Source: Methanothrix sp.
GTDB lineage: Archaea > Halobacteriota > Methanosarcinia > Methanotrichales > Methanotrichaceae
Assembly (NCBI GenBank): GCA_029907715.1
Contig: JARYLI010000001.1
Location: 62,001 to 126,000 of the forward strand
Reading direction: 5' to 3'
DNA: 64,000 nucleotides
Shown here: piece by piece, positions 55,124-64,000 of the stretch
Layout of the letters: each line of letters starts with the position of its first letter
Numbering within the stretch: the stretch's first letter is position 1
Notes under the pieces: generated by a model
Databases searched by the model: none
What the model saw: only the letters and a program-made list of their open reading frames with translations
Told to the model about the DNA's origin: nothing
Program-made: the position numbers and the translations under genes

Positions 55124-55599
55124 GCTGTTATCACCAGTCTCTTGGGCTTGGGTTTATCGGTGAGGATGACCCCGTGCTCCTTATAGCTCTTCAGTATGAA
55201 GTGAGTGCATGTCGACTGGATGCCCTCCAGGGGAGCGATCTTCTCTGCCACAAAGAATGCCACATCCCTCATCGATTTTCCGCGGACTGTGACCGAGAGG
55301 TCGTGATCCCCTGATATGAGCCGCACAGACTGAACCTCGGAGAATCTTGCAATCCTCTCTGCCACGGAATCGTAGCCTGTTGACCGCTGCAGGGCCACCT
55401 TCAGCTCTATAACCGCGTAAACATAGCCCTCAGATGCCTTCTCCCAGTCTATGATCGTGATGTACTTTCTTATAACCCCCGAGTCCTCCAGCTCCTTTAT
55501 CTCGCGTGCCACATCCTCCTCGGTTCTGCCGAGAAGAGCCGCGATCTCCGCTGGTGTTGCCCTTGCGTTCTCAGAGAGTATCTGCAAAATCTCGTTCAT
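55120..55599 (-). CDS. Lrp/AsnC-family transcription regulator
   Basis: 159 residues: N-terminal winged helix ARATPAEIAALLGRTEEDVAREIKEL (about 10-37) and a C-terminal RAM/AsnC ligand domain (about 70-150, VQSVRLISGDHDLSV). Lrp-type proteins sense amino acids as dodecamers or octamers. Overlap with the aminotransferase makes autoregulated control of that gene likely. Confidence 0.92.
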   Translation of the reverse strand: MNEILQILSENARATPAEIAALLGRTEEDVAREIKELEDSGVIRKYITIIDWEKASEGYVYAVIELKVALQRSTGYDSVAERIARFSEVQSVRLISGDHDLSVTVRGKSMRDVAFFVAEKIAPLEGIQSTCTHFILKSYKEHGVILTDKPKPKRLVITA

Positions 55600-55786
55600 A
55601 AAATCCTGTATAACGATGCACGATCTGATTATAGCCTTTACGCTTGTGGAGGTCCAGTTTAGTTTTATTCAGATGCATTGGATGAGCACGTCATATGGGG
55701 CATGGATCATGCGGACGGATCAAATGCGATCCGGATCAGCATGACTCACCGTGAGATGCAGATCTGCAGATAATACTGCAGCGCGC

Positions 55787-56452
55787 TCACATGCCTCCTC
55801 CGGGGCGTGTGATGAAGAGATCCCCGAAGAGCTGCTCCTGCTCGAGCCATATCTGCTTTCTCTGAGCCATGAAGAGCAGCGCAAGGTAATTCATTATCCT
55901 GTCACCCTCGATATCCTTAAGCTCAACCCTCTCTTTCATGCTCAGCATATCCTCTATCACAGGGGAGAGCATCTTTATCCTGTCCTCTACGCCCTCCTCG
56001 TGGGAGAGGTCCACTATCTCCTCCTCAGGCTCCTCGAGGCGCTGGCGTATCGCCCTCTTCCTGCCGATCATCTCTGCCTTTTTGAGCTCCGCTATCAGCT
56101 CGTCAAGCGTGACCGGTCGTCTTGTGCGACGGCGAACTGGCGGCTGAGGCAGGGTGTACGCCATCTCCTCCGGGGTCTCCACAGAAGCCTCCGGGCTCTC
56201 CTCCTCTTCCTCCTGATCCTCCATCGCGTCGGATTTCATTCTGAGGAGGATCGCAGCGTAAAGAAGAGTCCTGGCGGGTATCCGCAGATCCCTCTGCGCC
56301 AGCGACTCAACGTACTCCAGGAACCTCTCGGTGGTCCTGACTATATCCACATCCCATGGGTCGAGCTCTCCCCTCCTGGCAAGCTCGACCAGCACCTCAG
56401 CCGGGTCGCTCATCTCCAGACCCGTGTACGAATCAGGGTTCAGCTCAGACAT
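55787..56452 (-). CDS. scpA: Segregation and condensation protein ScpA (kleisin)
   Basis: 221 residues. N-terminal kleisin segment DPAEVLVELARRGELDPWDVDI and TERFLEYVE, an acidic-linked middle (DQEEEEESPEASVE) and a C-terminal winged helix, as in archaeal ScpA. It bridges the Smc heads. It starts 13 bp inside the end of smc, so the two subunits are made together. Confidence 0.92.
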   Translation of the reverse strand: MSELNPDSYTGLEMSDPAEVLVELARRGELDPWDVDIVRTTERFLEYVESLAQRDLRIPARTLLYAAILLRMKSDAMEDQEEEEESPEASVETPEEMAYTLPQPPVRRRTRRPVTLDELIAELKKAEMIGRKRAIRQRLEEPEEEIVDLSHEEGVEDRIKMLSPVIEDMLSMKERVELKDIEGDRIMNYLALLFMAQRKQIWLEQEQLFGDLFITRPGGGM

Positions 56453-59400
56453 ATGCCGGTCACGCTGCTGATGTTCTTATCCTGCATCGAGACTCCGATC
56501 GTGTAGCTGGCCTGCTGTATCATGGGGCGCCTCAGCGAGACCACTATGAACTGCGCATCCCTGGAGATTCTCCTGATGAGCTTCGCCACGCGCTCGACAT
56601 TCGCCCCGTCAAGGAACATGTCGATCTCGTCCATGGCATAGAAGGGGGCGGGCCTGAACCGCTGTATTGCGAATATCAGTGAGAGCGCGGTGAGGCTCTT
56701 CTCCCCACCAGACATCGCCTCAAGCCTGTGGAAGACCTTGCCCGCGGGCCTCGCTCTTATAGTCATGCCTCCGCTAAGCGGATCGTCGGGGCATTCGAGC
56801 ACAAGCTCTCCGTCTCCGCCTGACAGCTCGTGAAATATCTCCCTGAAGTTCTGGTTCACGGCCGCAAAGCAGCTCATGAAGGCATCCTTCTTGAGCTGAT
56901 CGTAGCGCTCCAGCTTCTCTATGACCCCCTCCCTCTCCCTGTGGAGGACCTCCCTGCGATCGCTAAGGTTGCGGAACCTTTTCTCAACGCGCTCGTACTC
57001 ATCGATGGCGAGCATGTTGACAGGCTCGAGCGCTGCCATCTCCTCCTCCAGAGCCCTGATCTTCGCAGCTATCGTCTCGCTCTTCGGAGGAGTCTCGGAG
57101 GGATCGATGCCTGCTCCCTCAATTTCGGATCTGAGCGTTTCCATCCTGCCGGATATCTCCTCTCTGGCTTTGGATACGGCCATGAGCCTCGCATCGAGAC
57201 GCTCAATGCTCCTCTCAGTACCGCCAATCTCACGCTCCTTGCCGATTATGCTCTCTAGAAGGGACCCCCTCTCCCCCTTCAGGCCGCTGAGCTCGATGTC
57301 AAGGTCCTTTTCTCTCTTTATCATCTCCTCCAGTGAAGCTCTGAGTTCATCTATGCTCGAGAGCGCTGAGCTGCGTCTCTGGATCGCATCATTTTTCTTG
57401 AACTCCAGGAGTTCCTTAGTCCTCGCAAGCTCATCCAGCCTGCTCCTCAGACTCTCCTCTTTCAGCCTGCAGCGCATCATCTCAGAGTCCAGATCCATTA
57501 TCCTCGACTCAAGCCTCCTGATCTCGCCCTCGATCTGCTCAACCAGCGCCATCATCTCAGGGATCTTTGAGCCCTGCATCTCCCGCTCCAGCCTCTCCCT
57601 GATATCCCCCTTCTCCGAGAGGAGTGACTCAAGCTCCTGCATCTCCTGCTCCAGCGCTGTGAGCCTGCTCCTCCACTCCTCGCTGCTCCTCTCGATCTCT
57701 GACAGCCTGGACTTGCGTTCCTCGATGTGCCGCTCCATTTTGCCCCTCAGCGATCGCTTCTCCTCCAGCAGGAACGTCCTCCTGGAGATCTCCTTGTCCA
57801 GGGACTCGAGCTTTCTGCTGATGGATGATATCTCCTCCTCGATGGAATCGAGATTCTCGAGCAGCTCGCTCCTGCTGCTTTCAGTGGATGATATGCGCTC
57901 TGATATCCCCACAAGCCTCCTGCTCTCCTCTGCTGCAAACTTCAGGCGTGATGTGTAGTGGCCGCCTGTCATCGCCCCGCTCCGCTCGATCAGATCCCCA
58001 TCGAGGGTCACCATTCTGTACCTGCCAATCATCCTCCTGGCGGTATCAAGATCCTCAACGACAAGTGTATCCCGGAAGACGTACCAGAAGGCAGGATAGA
58101 GGCGATCATCGAACCTTATCAGGTTCAGGGCGAAGTCGACGACTCCCGGGGCTCTTGGAACTTCGGGCAGCGATCCGACCTCCATTTTGTTGAGCGGCAG
58201 AAAGGTCGCCCTGCCTATCTGGGATCTCTTGAGGTAATCTATCGCGGCCGCTGCGTCCTCATCGCTCTCCGTGACCACGCTCTGGAGCCTTGAACCGGCT
58301 GCGACCTCAAGAGCTGCAGCATACCGCCTGTCCACCTCCCCAAGCTCCGCGATCGTCCCGCAGAGGCCCTGGAGTATGCCCCGCTTCATCGCAGACCTCA
58401 CTGCCTCCACTGCTCTGCTGTAGCCTGACCTCTCCTCGGCTGCCCTGACCTGGGCCTCGACCCTGGCGTACTCACTCTGCAGCCTCTGAAGGCTCCTGTC
58501 GAGCTCGGCCAGCTCCCTCCGGAGACTGAGCCTCCTCGCCTCCAGCTCGTCCTTCCTCTTATCGAGACCCATCGCCTCTGAGGCGAGCGACTCGATCTCT
58601 GCCTCGAGCCTCTCAGACTCTGTGGATGCAGCGGAGATACTGCTCAGCGCCTCGGTGATCTCTGTGGCAATCTCCTCCTTCTCCATCGAAGCCCTGCGGA
58701 TCGCATCGAGAAGTCGATCCCTCTCTCTGACCCTCTCTCCGATCTGCGAACGAACCTCCTCAATCTCTTTAAGTAGATTGGTCAGATCTTCCCTGTATTT
58801 TGCGAACCTGCTATCGGCATCGGAGATGGTTGATCGGAGCGATGAACGCTGGGATATCTGCTCGTCCAGCTCCCCCTGGAGGCCAGCTCTTCTCACAGCC
58901 ATATCACTGAGCTGCTCTGAGATGGATGCTATCTCCGTTCGCACCCTGTCCATCTCGATAAAGCACTGGCTCAGGGATCTCTCCGCCTCCTGTATATCAG
59001 CATCCGCAGTCTCGATCTTCGTCTCCTCTCTCGCGATCCTGCCCCTGATCTCCTCAATCTCGCGCCTCACCCTGAGCTGCTCGTCCTCTCCCCTGTGGCT
59101 GATCTCGCCCTCCACAGCCTTCAGCCGCTCCTCCAGGGCCCTAAGCTCCTCTCTTCCTATCTCAAGCCTCTCCAGAAGCTGGGCCTTCTCGGATGTGATG
59201 GATGCAATCTCGCTGTCCAGCGCGCTGAGCTCCACCTCGGACTCCTTAAATTTGGCAAGCAGAAGGTAGGCCTCCTGCCGCTTCCTCTCCTCGCGGCATG
59301 CCCTGTACCTCAGAGCCCTGTCGCGCTCGGCCTGGAGCCGCCTGAGCTGCTGGCCAACCTCCTCGAGTATGACATCCACGCGGGCGATCCTCTCCCTGAC

Positions 59401-59955
59401 GACATCGAGCTCAGCCATTGCGCGCTGTTTCTTCTCCTCGAACTCGGAGACTCCGGCGATCTCATCGATTATCCTTCTCCTCTCCGTGGGGCCCATCTCG
59501 ATTATTCTCGTGACGTCCCCCTGCATCACCACATTGTATCCCTCAGGAGTTATGCCAGCTCTCGCCAGATGCTCCTGGAGCTCGGCCTGGGTGCATGCCC
59601 TTCCATTCAGGTAGTGCTGCGCGTGGTATCTGTCTCCGTTGACCTTTATGCGTCTCGTGATGACAACCTCATCGCTCTCCACAGGCATGGTCCTGGTGCT
59701 GTTGTCGAGCCTCACCGTCACCTCTGCGAAGTCCGGCGCTCTCCCATCGTCACCGCGGTATATGAGATCGGGCAGCCTCTCGGCGCGCATCGCCCTGGAG
59801 CTTGTGAGGCAGAGCGAGAAGAGAAGAGCGTCTATGATGTTCGATTTTCCGCTTCCGTTGGGCCCGGTGATGACTATGAAGTCCTTTTTAAGCTGTACGA
59901 GAGCCCTTCTGCCGAACGATTTGAAGTTCCTGAGCTCGATCTCCTTGATATGCAA
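56440..59955 (-). CDS. smc: Chromosome partition protein Smc
   Basis: About 1,171 residues. Walker A in VITGPNGSGKSNIIDALL near the N-terminus, two long coiled-coil arms (about 160-500 and 690-1000), a hinge at about 510-660 with GTIAELGEVD and GAMTGGHYTS, and C-terminal ABC signature LEAMSGGEKSLTALSLIFAI followed by Walker B FYAMDEIDMFLD. TTG at 59955 is selected because GGAGG lies just upstream and the family begins HIKEIELRNFKSFG; the frame extends to 60027 without similarity. It condenses and segregates the chromosome with ScpA. Confidence 0.96.
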   Translation of the reverse strand: MHIKEIELRNFKSFGRRALVQLKKDFIVITGPNGSGKSNIIDALLFSLCLTSSRAMRAERLPDLIYRGDDGRAPDFAEVTVRLDNSTRTMPVESDEVVITRRIKVNGDRYHAQHYLNGRACTQAELQEHLARAGITPEGYNVVMQGDVTRIIEMGPTERRRIIDEIAGVSEFEEKKQRAMAELDVVRERIARVDVILEEVGQQLRRLQAERDRALRYRACREERKRQEAYLLLAKFKESEVELSALDSEIASITSEKAQLLERLEIGREELRALEERLKAVEGEISHRGEDEQLRVRREIEEIRGRIAREETKIETADADIQEAERSLSQCFIEMDRVRTEIASISEQLSDMAVRRAGLQGELDEQISQRSSLRSTISDADSRFAKYREDLTNLLKEIEEVRSQIGERVRERDRLLDAIRRASMEKEEIATEITEALSSISAASTESERLEAEIESLASEAMGLDKRKDELEARRLSLRRELAELDRSLQRLQSEYARVEAQVRAAEERSGYSRAVEAVRSAMKRGILQGLCGTIAELGEVDRRYAAALEVAAGSRLQSVVTESDEDAAAAIDYLKRSQIGRATFLPLNKMEVGSLPEVPRAPGVVDFALNLIRFDDRLYPAFWYVFRDTLVVEDLDTARRMIGRYRMVTLDGDLIERSGAMTGGHYTSRLKFAAEESRRLVGISERISSTESSRSELLENLDSIEEEISSISRKLESLDKEISRRTFLLEEKRSLRGKMERHIEERKSRLSEIERSSEEWRSRLTALEQEMQELESLLSEKGDIRERLEREMQGSKIPEMMALVEQIEGEIRRLESRIMDLDSEMMRCRLKEESLRSRLDELARTKELLEFKKNDAIQRRSSALSSIDELRASLEEMIKREKDLDIELSGLKGERGSLLESIIGKEREIGGTERSIERLDARLMAVSKAREEISGRMETLRSEIEGAGIDPSETPPKSETIAAKIRALEEEMAALEPVNMLAIDEYERVEKRFRNLSDRREVLHREREGVIEKLERYDQLKKDAFMSCFAAVNQNFREIFHELSGGDGELVLECPDDPLSGGMTIRARPAGKVFHRLEAMSGGEKSLTALSLIFAIQRFRPAPFYAMDEIDMFLDGANVERVAKLIRRISRDAQFIVVSLRRPMIQQASYTIGVSMQDKNISSVTGICLS

Positions 59956-60067
59956 TGCTGCCTCCAGGGTGCAATCAGAGATGCCACGAGACGGCTCGCT
60001 CTTCCAGAGCGTGCCACTGGCGATCAATCATGGTATCAGGCGTATCGATTCCGCTAGATGGGCTGCA

Positions 60068-60541
60068 TCAGATCAGCGGGTAGTAGTAATCCGTTGGTGT
60101 CCTTACTATCGCACCAAGCTGCTGCGCCCTCACCCACGGATCATCTGATAGATACAGCGGCGAGAGTGGGAGACCTTCTTTCAGGGTGGCATACCTGCTC
60201 CCATTAAGGTTCACGATCGTTCCGAGCGGCATCTCACCTAGCCAGTCTGAGGTCAGGTTTGTGTGGTTCACAGTCATATCCGGAACGAGCCTGCCCCCGA
60301 CTATCTTCTTCCCCTTTGGAGCCCCGCCCCAGCTCCAGAGGTCGTTCACCTGATCCGCCTCCACAGGAGGCTCATTGTACCTGAGGAAGTTCTGGAGCCA
60401 TGCCCTTCCGAACTCTCCGCCAACCTGCTGGCCGGATACCGGAACGAATGTCCCCTCGGCCCCGGTCTGTGCCGCAACAACCCCAGCAACCAGAGCAATC
60501 ATTAGCAGAGGAACAAGCATTCTGATGAACGCCCTGATCAT
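60068..60541 (-). CDS. Secreted protein of unknown function
   Basis: 157 residues. Signal peptide MIRAFIRMLVPLLMIALVAGVVAA, then a mature part with aromatic and proline-rich segments such as AWLQNFLRYNEPPV, LWSWGGAPKGKK and TPTDYYYPLI, and two NxT/S sites. No domain recognised. A probable surface protein. Confidence 0.68.
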   Translation of the reverse strand: MIRAFIRMLVPLLMIALVAGVVAAQTGAEGTFVPVSGQQVGGEFGRAWLQNFLRYNEPPVEADQVNDLWSWGGAPKGKKIVGGRLVPDMTVNHTNLTSDWLGEMPLGTIVNLNGSRYATLKEGLPLSPLYLSDDPWVRAQQLGAIVRTPTDYYYPLI

Positions 60542-60920
60542 GCAAAACCCCCATGAGATGATACCACAGATTCAGCCAGATAAAGACATCCTCTGATCGA
60601 AAGTGCAGATGTGATTGATGACGTATAGATTTATCGGTTAAGCCAGAATGTGCACCGTGATCGATGTCCTGAGGCCTGATTGATCCCGGGTCGTATACAC
60701 GTATCAGTGAAATCCGCATGGCTCAACCTGTCCGCACTATGGAATATCCCGCCCGAGGCTGCCGATTCCAGCAGATTCACCCAGCAATTCAAGACCGTGC
60801 ACCAACCACACACGCGGGAAGCATCTATGCTCCCCTCTCCCATCGCCTGAAGCAGGCATGCTTGGAAATTCTTTTATAGAAGATCAAATACTGTGATCCT
60901 GCGATAGTGGAGGCGAGCTT
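60542..60920. other. Intergenic region with thermosome promoter
   Basis: Divergent region. It holds a TATA box (CTTTTATAG, 60871-60879) for the thermosome gene. A GC-richer block at about 60640-60860 has no supported gene. Confidence 0.5.
60871..60879 (+). promoter_or_regulatory. TATA box of the thermosome gene
   Basis: CTTTTATAG lies about 42-50 nt before ATG 60921, leaving a leader of about 20 nt that includes the ribosome site GGAGG (60909-60913). Confidence 0.65.
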
Positions 60921-62615
60921 ATGGCTGCGTTAGGAGGAGTACCGGTAATCATACTCAAGGAGGGCACCCAGAGGGAGTCTGGCAGAGAGGCCATCGAGAA
61001 CAACATAATGGCTGCACGTGCGGTCGCAAACGCCGTGAAGACAACCCTGGGGCCGAAGGGCATGGACAAGCTTCTTGTTGATGCGCTTGGGGATGTCACG
61101 ATAACCAATGATGGAGTCACCATACTCAGAGAGATGGAGGTGCAGCACCCAGCTGCCAAGATGGTCGTGGAGGCAGCGAAGACCCAGGACAAGGAGGTAG
61201 GAGATGGCACCACGACAGTGGCCATACTGATAGGCGAGCTGCTGAAGCATGCGAGAGAGCTCATGGAGAAGGGCGTGCATCCAACAGTGATCGCAAGAGG
61301 CTACGCACTGGCTGCAGGAAAAGCCGTGGAGTTCCTGAACAGCATAGCGAGAGACGTCTCGGAGAAGGACAGGGAGCTTCTTGAGAAGGTTGCCATAACC
61401 GCGATGACCGGAAAGCTCGCTGAGACCCCGAGCCACAAGGTCGCAAGATACGCTGTCGATCTTGTGCTCTCCACAGTTGACAAGTTCAACGGAAAGACCG
61501 TCGTCGATCTGGACAACGTGATGGTTGAGAAGAGGGTGGGCGGCGGGATCGAGGACTCGGAGCTCGTCAGGGGAGTGATCATAGACAAGGAAAGAGTCCA
61601 CCAGAACATGCCGACGAGGGTTGAGAATGCGAGGATCGCGCTGCTGAATGTCCCGATCGAGAGGAGGGACACCGAGACTAAGGCAGAGATATCGATCACA
61701 TCCGGCGACCAGTTCCAGCTCTTCATGGACCATGAGAAGGAGGAGATCAGGAAGGTGGTTGACAAAGTCATAAGAAGCGGCGCCAATGTTGTCTTCTGCC
61801 AGAAGGGCATCGATGATCTCGCACAGCACTTCCTGGCCAAGGCGGGGATCATGGCGTACCGCAGGATGAGGAAGAGCGATCTTGAGAAGCTCTCTCGCGC
61901 CACGGGTGGCAGGCTCATAACAAACCTGGATGAGATGAGGCCTGAGGATCTCGGCGAGGCGGCTCTCGTCGAGGAGAGGATTGTGGGCGCAGGACCCATG
62001 ACCTTCGTCACAGGATGCAGGAATCCCGGATACCTGTCACTGATACTCCGCGGTGGCACACAGCAGGTCGTCGACAGCCTTGAGAGGGCGCTGGATGATG
62101 CCCTTCACGCCGTTGCCACAGCGATTGAGAGCGGCAAGCTGCTGGCCGGAGGCGGCGCACCCGAGACTGCCGTGAGCATAAGGCTGAGACAGTACGCAGC
62201 ATCTCTGAAGGGCCGGGAGCAGCTCGCGGTCGAGAAGTTCGCCGAGGCGATGGAGGTTGTGCCAAAGACGCTCGCCGAGAACGCCGGCTTCAATCCGATC
62301 GACAAGATGGTAGCTCTGAGAAGCAAACACGAAAAGTCTGGCAGCACATACGGACTCAACGCATACACCGGGGAGATCGTGGACATGTGGGATATCGGCG
62401 TCGTCGAGCCTCTCAGGGTGAAGGTCCAGGCGATCTACTCCGCAACAGATGCAGCAAACCTTATACTCAGAATAGACGATGTGATCGCCGCCAAGAAGAA
62501 GGAGGAGGAAGAGGAGAGGGAGGGCCAGATGCAGGGCGGAATGCCCGGAATGGGTGGAATGGCTGGGATGGGTGGAATGGGCGGAATGGGTGGATTCCCG
62601 CCTGGCATGATGTGA
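60921..62615 (+). CDS. thsA: Thermosome subunit (group II chaperonin)
   Basis: The 564-residue subunit of a double-ring ATP-driven folding machine. Apical, intermediate and equatorial domains intact; ATP-binding motifs [20 protein letters not shown] and [18 protein letters not shown] near the N-terminus, [17 protein letters not shown] near residue 410. The C-terminus ends in a Gly/Met tail of repeated GGM units that projects into the cavity. Preceded by TATA and GGAGG. No second subunit gene in this window. Confidence 0.96.
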   Translation: MAALGGVPVIILKEGTQRESGREAIENNIMAARAVANAVKTTLGPKGMDKLLVDALGDVTITNDGVTILREMEVQHPAAKMVVEAAKTQDKEVGDGTTTVAILIGELLKHARELMEKGVHPTVIARGYALAAGKAVEFLNSIARDVSEKDRELLEKVAITAMTGKLAETPSHKVARYAVDLVLSTVDKFNGKTVVDLDNVMVEKRVGGGIEDSELVRGVIIDKERVHQNMPTRVENARIALLNVPIERRDTETKAEISITSGDQFQLFMDHEKEEIRKVVDKVIRSGANVVFCQKGIDDLAQHFLAKAGIMAYRRMRKSDLEKLSRATGGRLITNLDEMRPEDLGEAALVEERIVGAGPMTFVTGCRNPGYLSLILRGGTQQVVDSLERALDDALHAVATAIESGKLLAGGGAPETAVSIRLRQYAASLKGREQLAVEKFAEAMEVVPKTLAENAGFNPIDKMVALRSKHEKSGSTYGLNAYTGEIVDMWDIGVVEPLRVKVQAIYSATDAANLILRIDDVIAAKKKEEEEEREGQMQGGMPGMGGMAGMGGMGGMGGFPPGMM

Positions 62616-62854
62616 GTTCTCTCCACCCGCATCATCTCCTTTTCCAGTTCTTCAGCCATCGATATCTGCAGCATTCATTTCTGTCTGAATGCAATAAATG
62701 CCGGTTTTGCTGTACCTTATTCGAGCAGCAGACCGTCCAGCCTCAAATCACGGGTTTTACTTGAGAGACTGCAAACATGCGCAGCAGTTCACCGGCAATA
62801 TTCTAATACAATCAGCCCAAACCCGCGGCGAGTGATCTCGCGAGCGGTATTGAC

Positions 62855-64000
62855 ATGGACGAGATATGCCTTACGATCGACGGTGTTGAGGTGAGGGTCC
62901 CCAGTAGGACGACGATCCTGAATGCAGCACGAAAGGCCGGAATCTACATCCCGGCGCTCTGCGATCACCCGGATCTGAAGCCGATAGGCATCTGCAAGCT
63001 CTGCATAGTCGAGATCGCAGGCTGGGAGACGTATCCGACGGCCTGCACCACGTATGCGGAGAGCGGTATGGTCGTTCGCACCAGCACCCCTGAGATACAG
63101 GATATCCGGAGGAACACGCTGGAGCTCCTGCTTGCGATCACCAGCCACCCCGTGAGCTGCCTGATCTGCGAGCGCAAACGCGACTGCTCTGAGCTAAAGG
63201 AGTGCATGCGCAAGTTTCCCGCCACAGTGGGATGCAAGTACTGCCCGAAGGATGGGGAGTGCGAGATTCAGATGGCTGCAGATCACCTCGGACTTGAGAG
63301 GATCAGATATCCTGTCTCATACAAGGGAATGCCGGTGCTCAGGGAGCCGTTCTTCGACCGGGACTACAATCTCTGCATAATGTGCGGAAGATGCGCCAGG
63401 ATATGCTCTGAGCTCAGGGGCGAGGGTGTTCTCCAGATGATCGCAGACTATCACAGAGGCAGCCGGATCGGACCAGAGTCGCTCATCGATAGCAACTGCA
63501 AGTTCTGCGGGGCATGCGTCGATGCCTGCCCGACTGGTGCTCTCTACGCGAGGATCGAGAAGTGGGAGCGGGCCGACAGGAGTGTGGTTACTACATGCCC
63601 GTTCTGCGGGGTCGGCTGCCAGATGGAGGTTGGCGCCAGGAACAACCACATCGTGAGGGTCAGAGGTCACAGGGACGGAGCAAATGAGGGGCAGCTCTGC
63701 GTGAAGGGCAGGTTCGGGCTGGAGTTCGCAGAGAGCCCTGATCGTCTCAGGACCCCGATGATAAGAAGAGACGGAGAGCTCGTCAGTGCCACCTGGGACG
63801 AGGCGCTGGATCTGATCGCAGAGCGTCTCAGCTCCTTCAGAGGCGATGAGTTCGGCATGGTGGCATCTGCCAAGTGCACCAACGAGGAGGTGTATCTGGC
63901 CCAGAAATTCGCCAGGGTTGTTATGGGCACGAACAACATAGATAACTGCGCAAGGCTCTGCCACGCATCAACGATATCGGGTCTGTCAATTGCGATAGGC
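62855..64000 (+). CDS. fdhA: Formate dehydrogenase alpha-type molybdoenzyme with NuoG-like N-terminus (partial)
   Basis: The first 382 residues are present, and the gene continues past the right edge. Order of domains: 2Fe-2S domain (CDHPDLKPIGICKLC), NuoG-type cysteine segment (HPVSCLICERKRDC), two ferredoxin motifs (CIMCGRCARIC and CKFCGACVDACP), then the molybdopterin 4Fe-4S site (CPFCGVGC and CVKG). Cys369 in CARLCHAST matches the catalytic Cys/Sec position of formate dehydrogenases. The start ATG 62855 is inferred from MDEICLTIDGVEV. The enzyme would move electrons between formate (or another substrate) and a carrier. Confidence 0.85.
   Translation, partial: MDEICLTIDGVEVRVPSRTTILNAARKAGIYIPALCDHPDLKPIGICKLCIVEIAGWETYPTACTTYAESGMVVRTSTPEIQDIRRNTLELLLAITSHPVSCLICERKRDCSELKECMRKFPATVGCKYCPKDGECEIQMAADHLGLERIRYPVSYKGMPVLREPFFDRDYNLCIMCGRCARICSELRGEGVLQMIADYHRGSRIGPESLIDSNCKFCGACVDACPTGALYARIEKWERADRSVVTTCPFCGVGCQMEVGARNNHIVRVRGHRDGANEGQLCVKGRFGLEFAESPDRLRTPMIRRDGELVSATWDEALDLIAERLSSFRGDEFGMVASAKCTNEEVYLAQKFARVVMGTNNIDNCARLCHASTISGLSIAIG

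Noticed and set aside
59095-60057. 320-codon plus-strand frame opposite smc
   Set aside because: A shadow of the coiled-coil coding strand; smc has all ABC-ATPase motifs.
63317-63964. 215-codon minus-strand frame at the right edge
   Set aside because: It is antisense to the formate dehydrogenase-type gene, which carries the expected cysteine motifs.
1-64000. tRNA, rRNA or transposase genes
   Set aside because: I looked for cloverleaf arms, rRNA-like conserved blocks and transposase motifs in intergenic DNA and found none; a covariance-model scan would be decisive.

Overview
The window is chromosomal DNA from an acetate-using methanogenic archaeon, most likely a Methanothrix (Methanosaeta) species. 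The lineage call rests on a complete acetyl-CoA decarbonylase/synthase (ACDS) operon, FO synthase CofH (coenzyme F420), methanofuran genes (MfnA, probable MfnD), a thermosome, archaeal Sec61-beta, Fen1, Dph2 and archaeal ProRS, and on TATA boxes 25-30 nt upstream of many starts. The species is inferred. No rRNA, tRNA, CRISPR array or transposase gene was found.

Layout. 1-9.8 kb: TraB-like protein and M50 protease, secreted metzincin, Ogg2-type DNA glycosylase, FprA-type flavoprotein and a secreted beta-helix protein. 9.8-18.2 kb: the ACDS operon cdhA-cdhB-cdhC, two tandem 62-residue Ala/Pro-rich mini-proteins, a CooC-like nickel ATPase, cdhD and cdhE, closed by a hairpin terminator. 18.6-30 kb: thioesterase, aconitase with two micro-ORFs behind it, cofH, an RNA m5C methyltransferase with a PUA-like partner, a sugar-nucleotide epimerase, a release-factor-type methyltransferase, a potassium channel and CTP synthase. 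30-46 kb: small zinc proteins, Pth2, an RND exporter with a CARDB-type membrane protein facing a divergent regulator, cysteine desulfurase, secreted proteins of unknown role, Sec61-beta, probable MfnD, ProRS, a SpoIIM-like and a LysE-like protein. 46-60 kb: PEP synthase-MfnA, a regulator-Fen1-Dph2 operon, Lrp-aminotransferase-phosphatidyltransferase, and Smc-ScpA. 60-64 kb: thermosome and the start of a formate dehydrogenase-type molybdoenzyme that runs off the right edge.

How the genes fit together. The ACDS complex splits acetyl-CoA to a methyl group, CO2 and electrons. PEP synthase, aconitase and CTP synthase serve biosynthesis. FO and methanofuran genes supply C1 coenzymes. Smc/ScpA handle chromosomes.

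The most striking non-genic content is a set of three families of short non-autonomous inverted-repeat elements that fill much of the intergenic DNA. Family E1 (about 123-150 bp, nine copies) ends in CGCTCTTAT and has 8-bp target duplications at eight copies. Family E2 (about 120 bp, three copies) ends in TGCTCAATA and also makes 8-bp duplications. Family E3 (about 111 bp, three copies, two identical) fits TA target duplication. At 21.68-22.08 kb they are nested, E3 inside E2 inside E1, which orders their activity. The other notable feature is the pair of equal-length, flexible mini-proteins encoded inside the ACDS operon.
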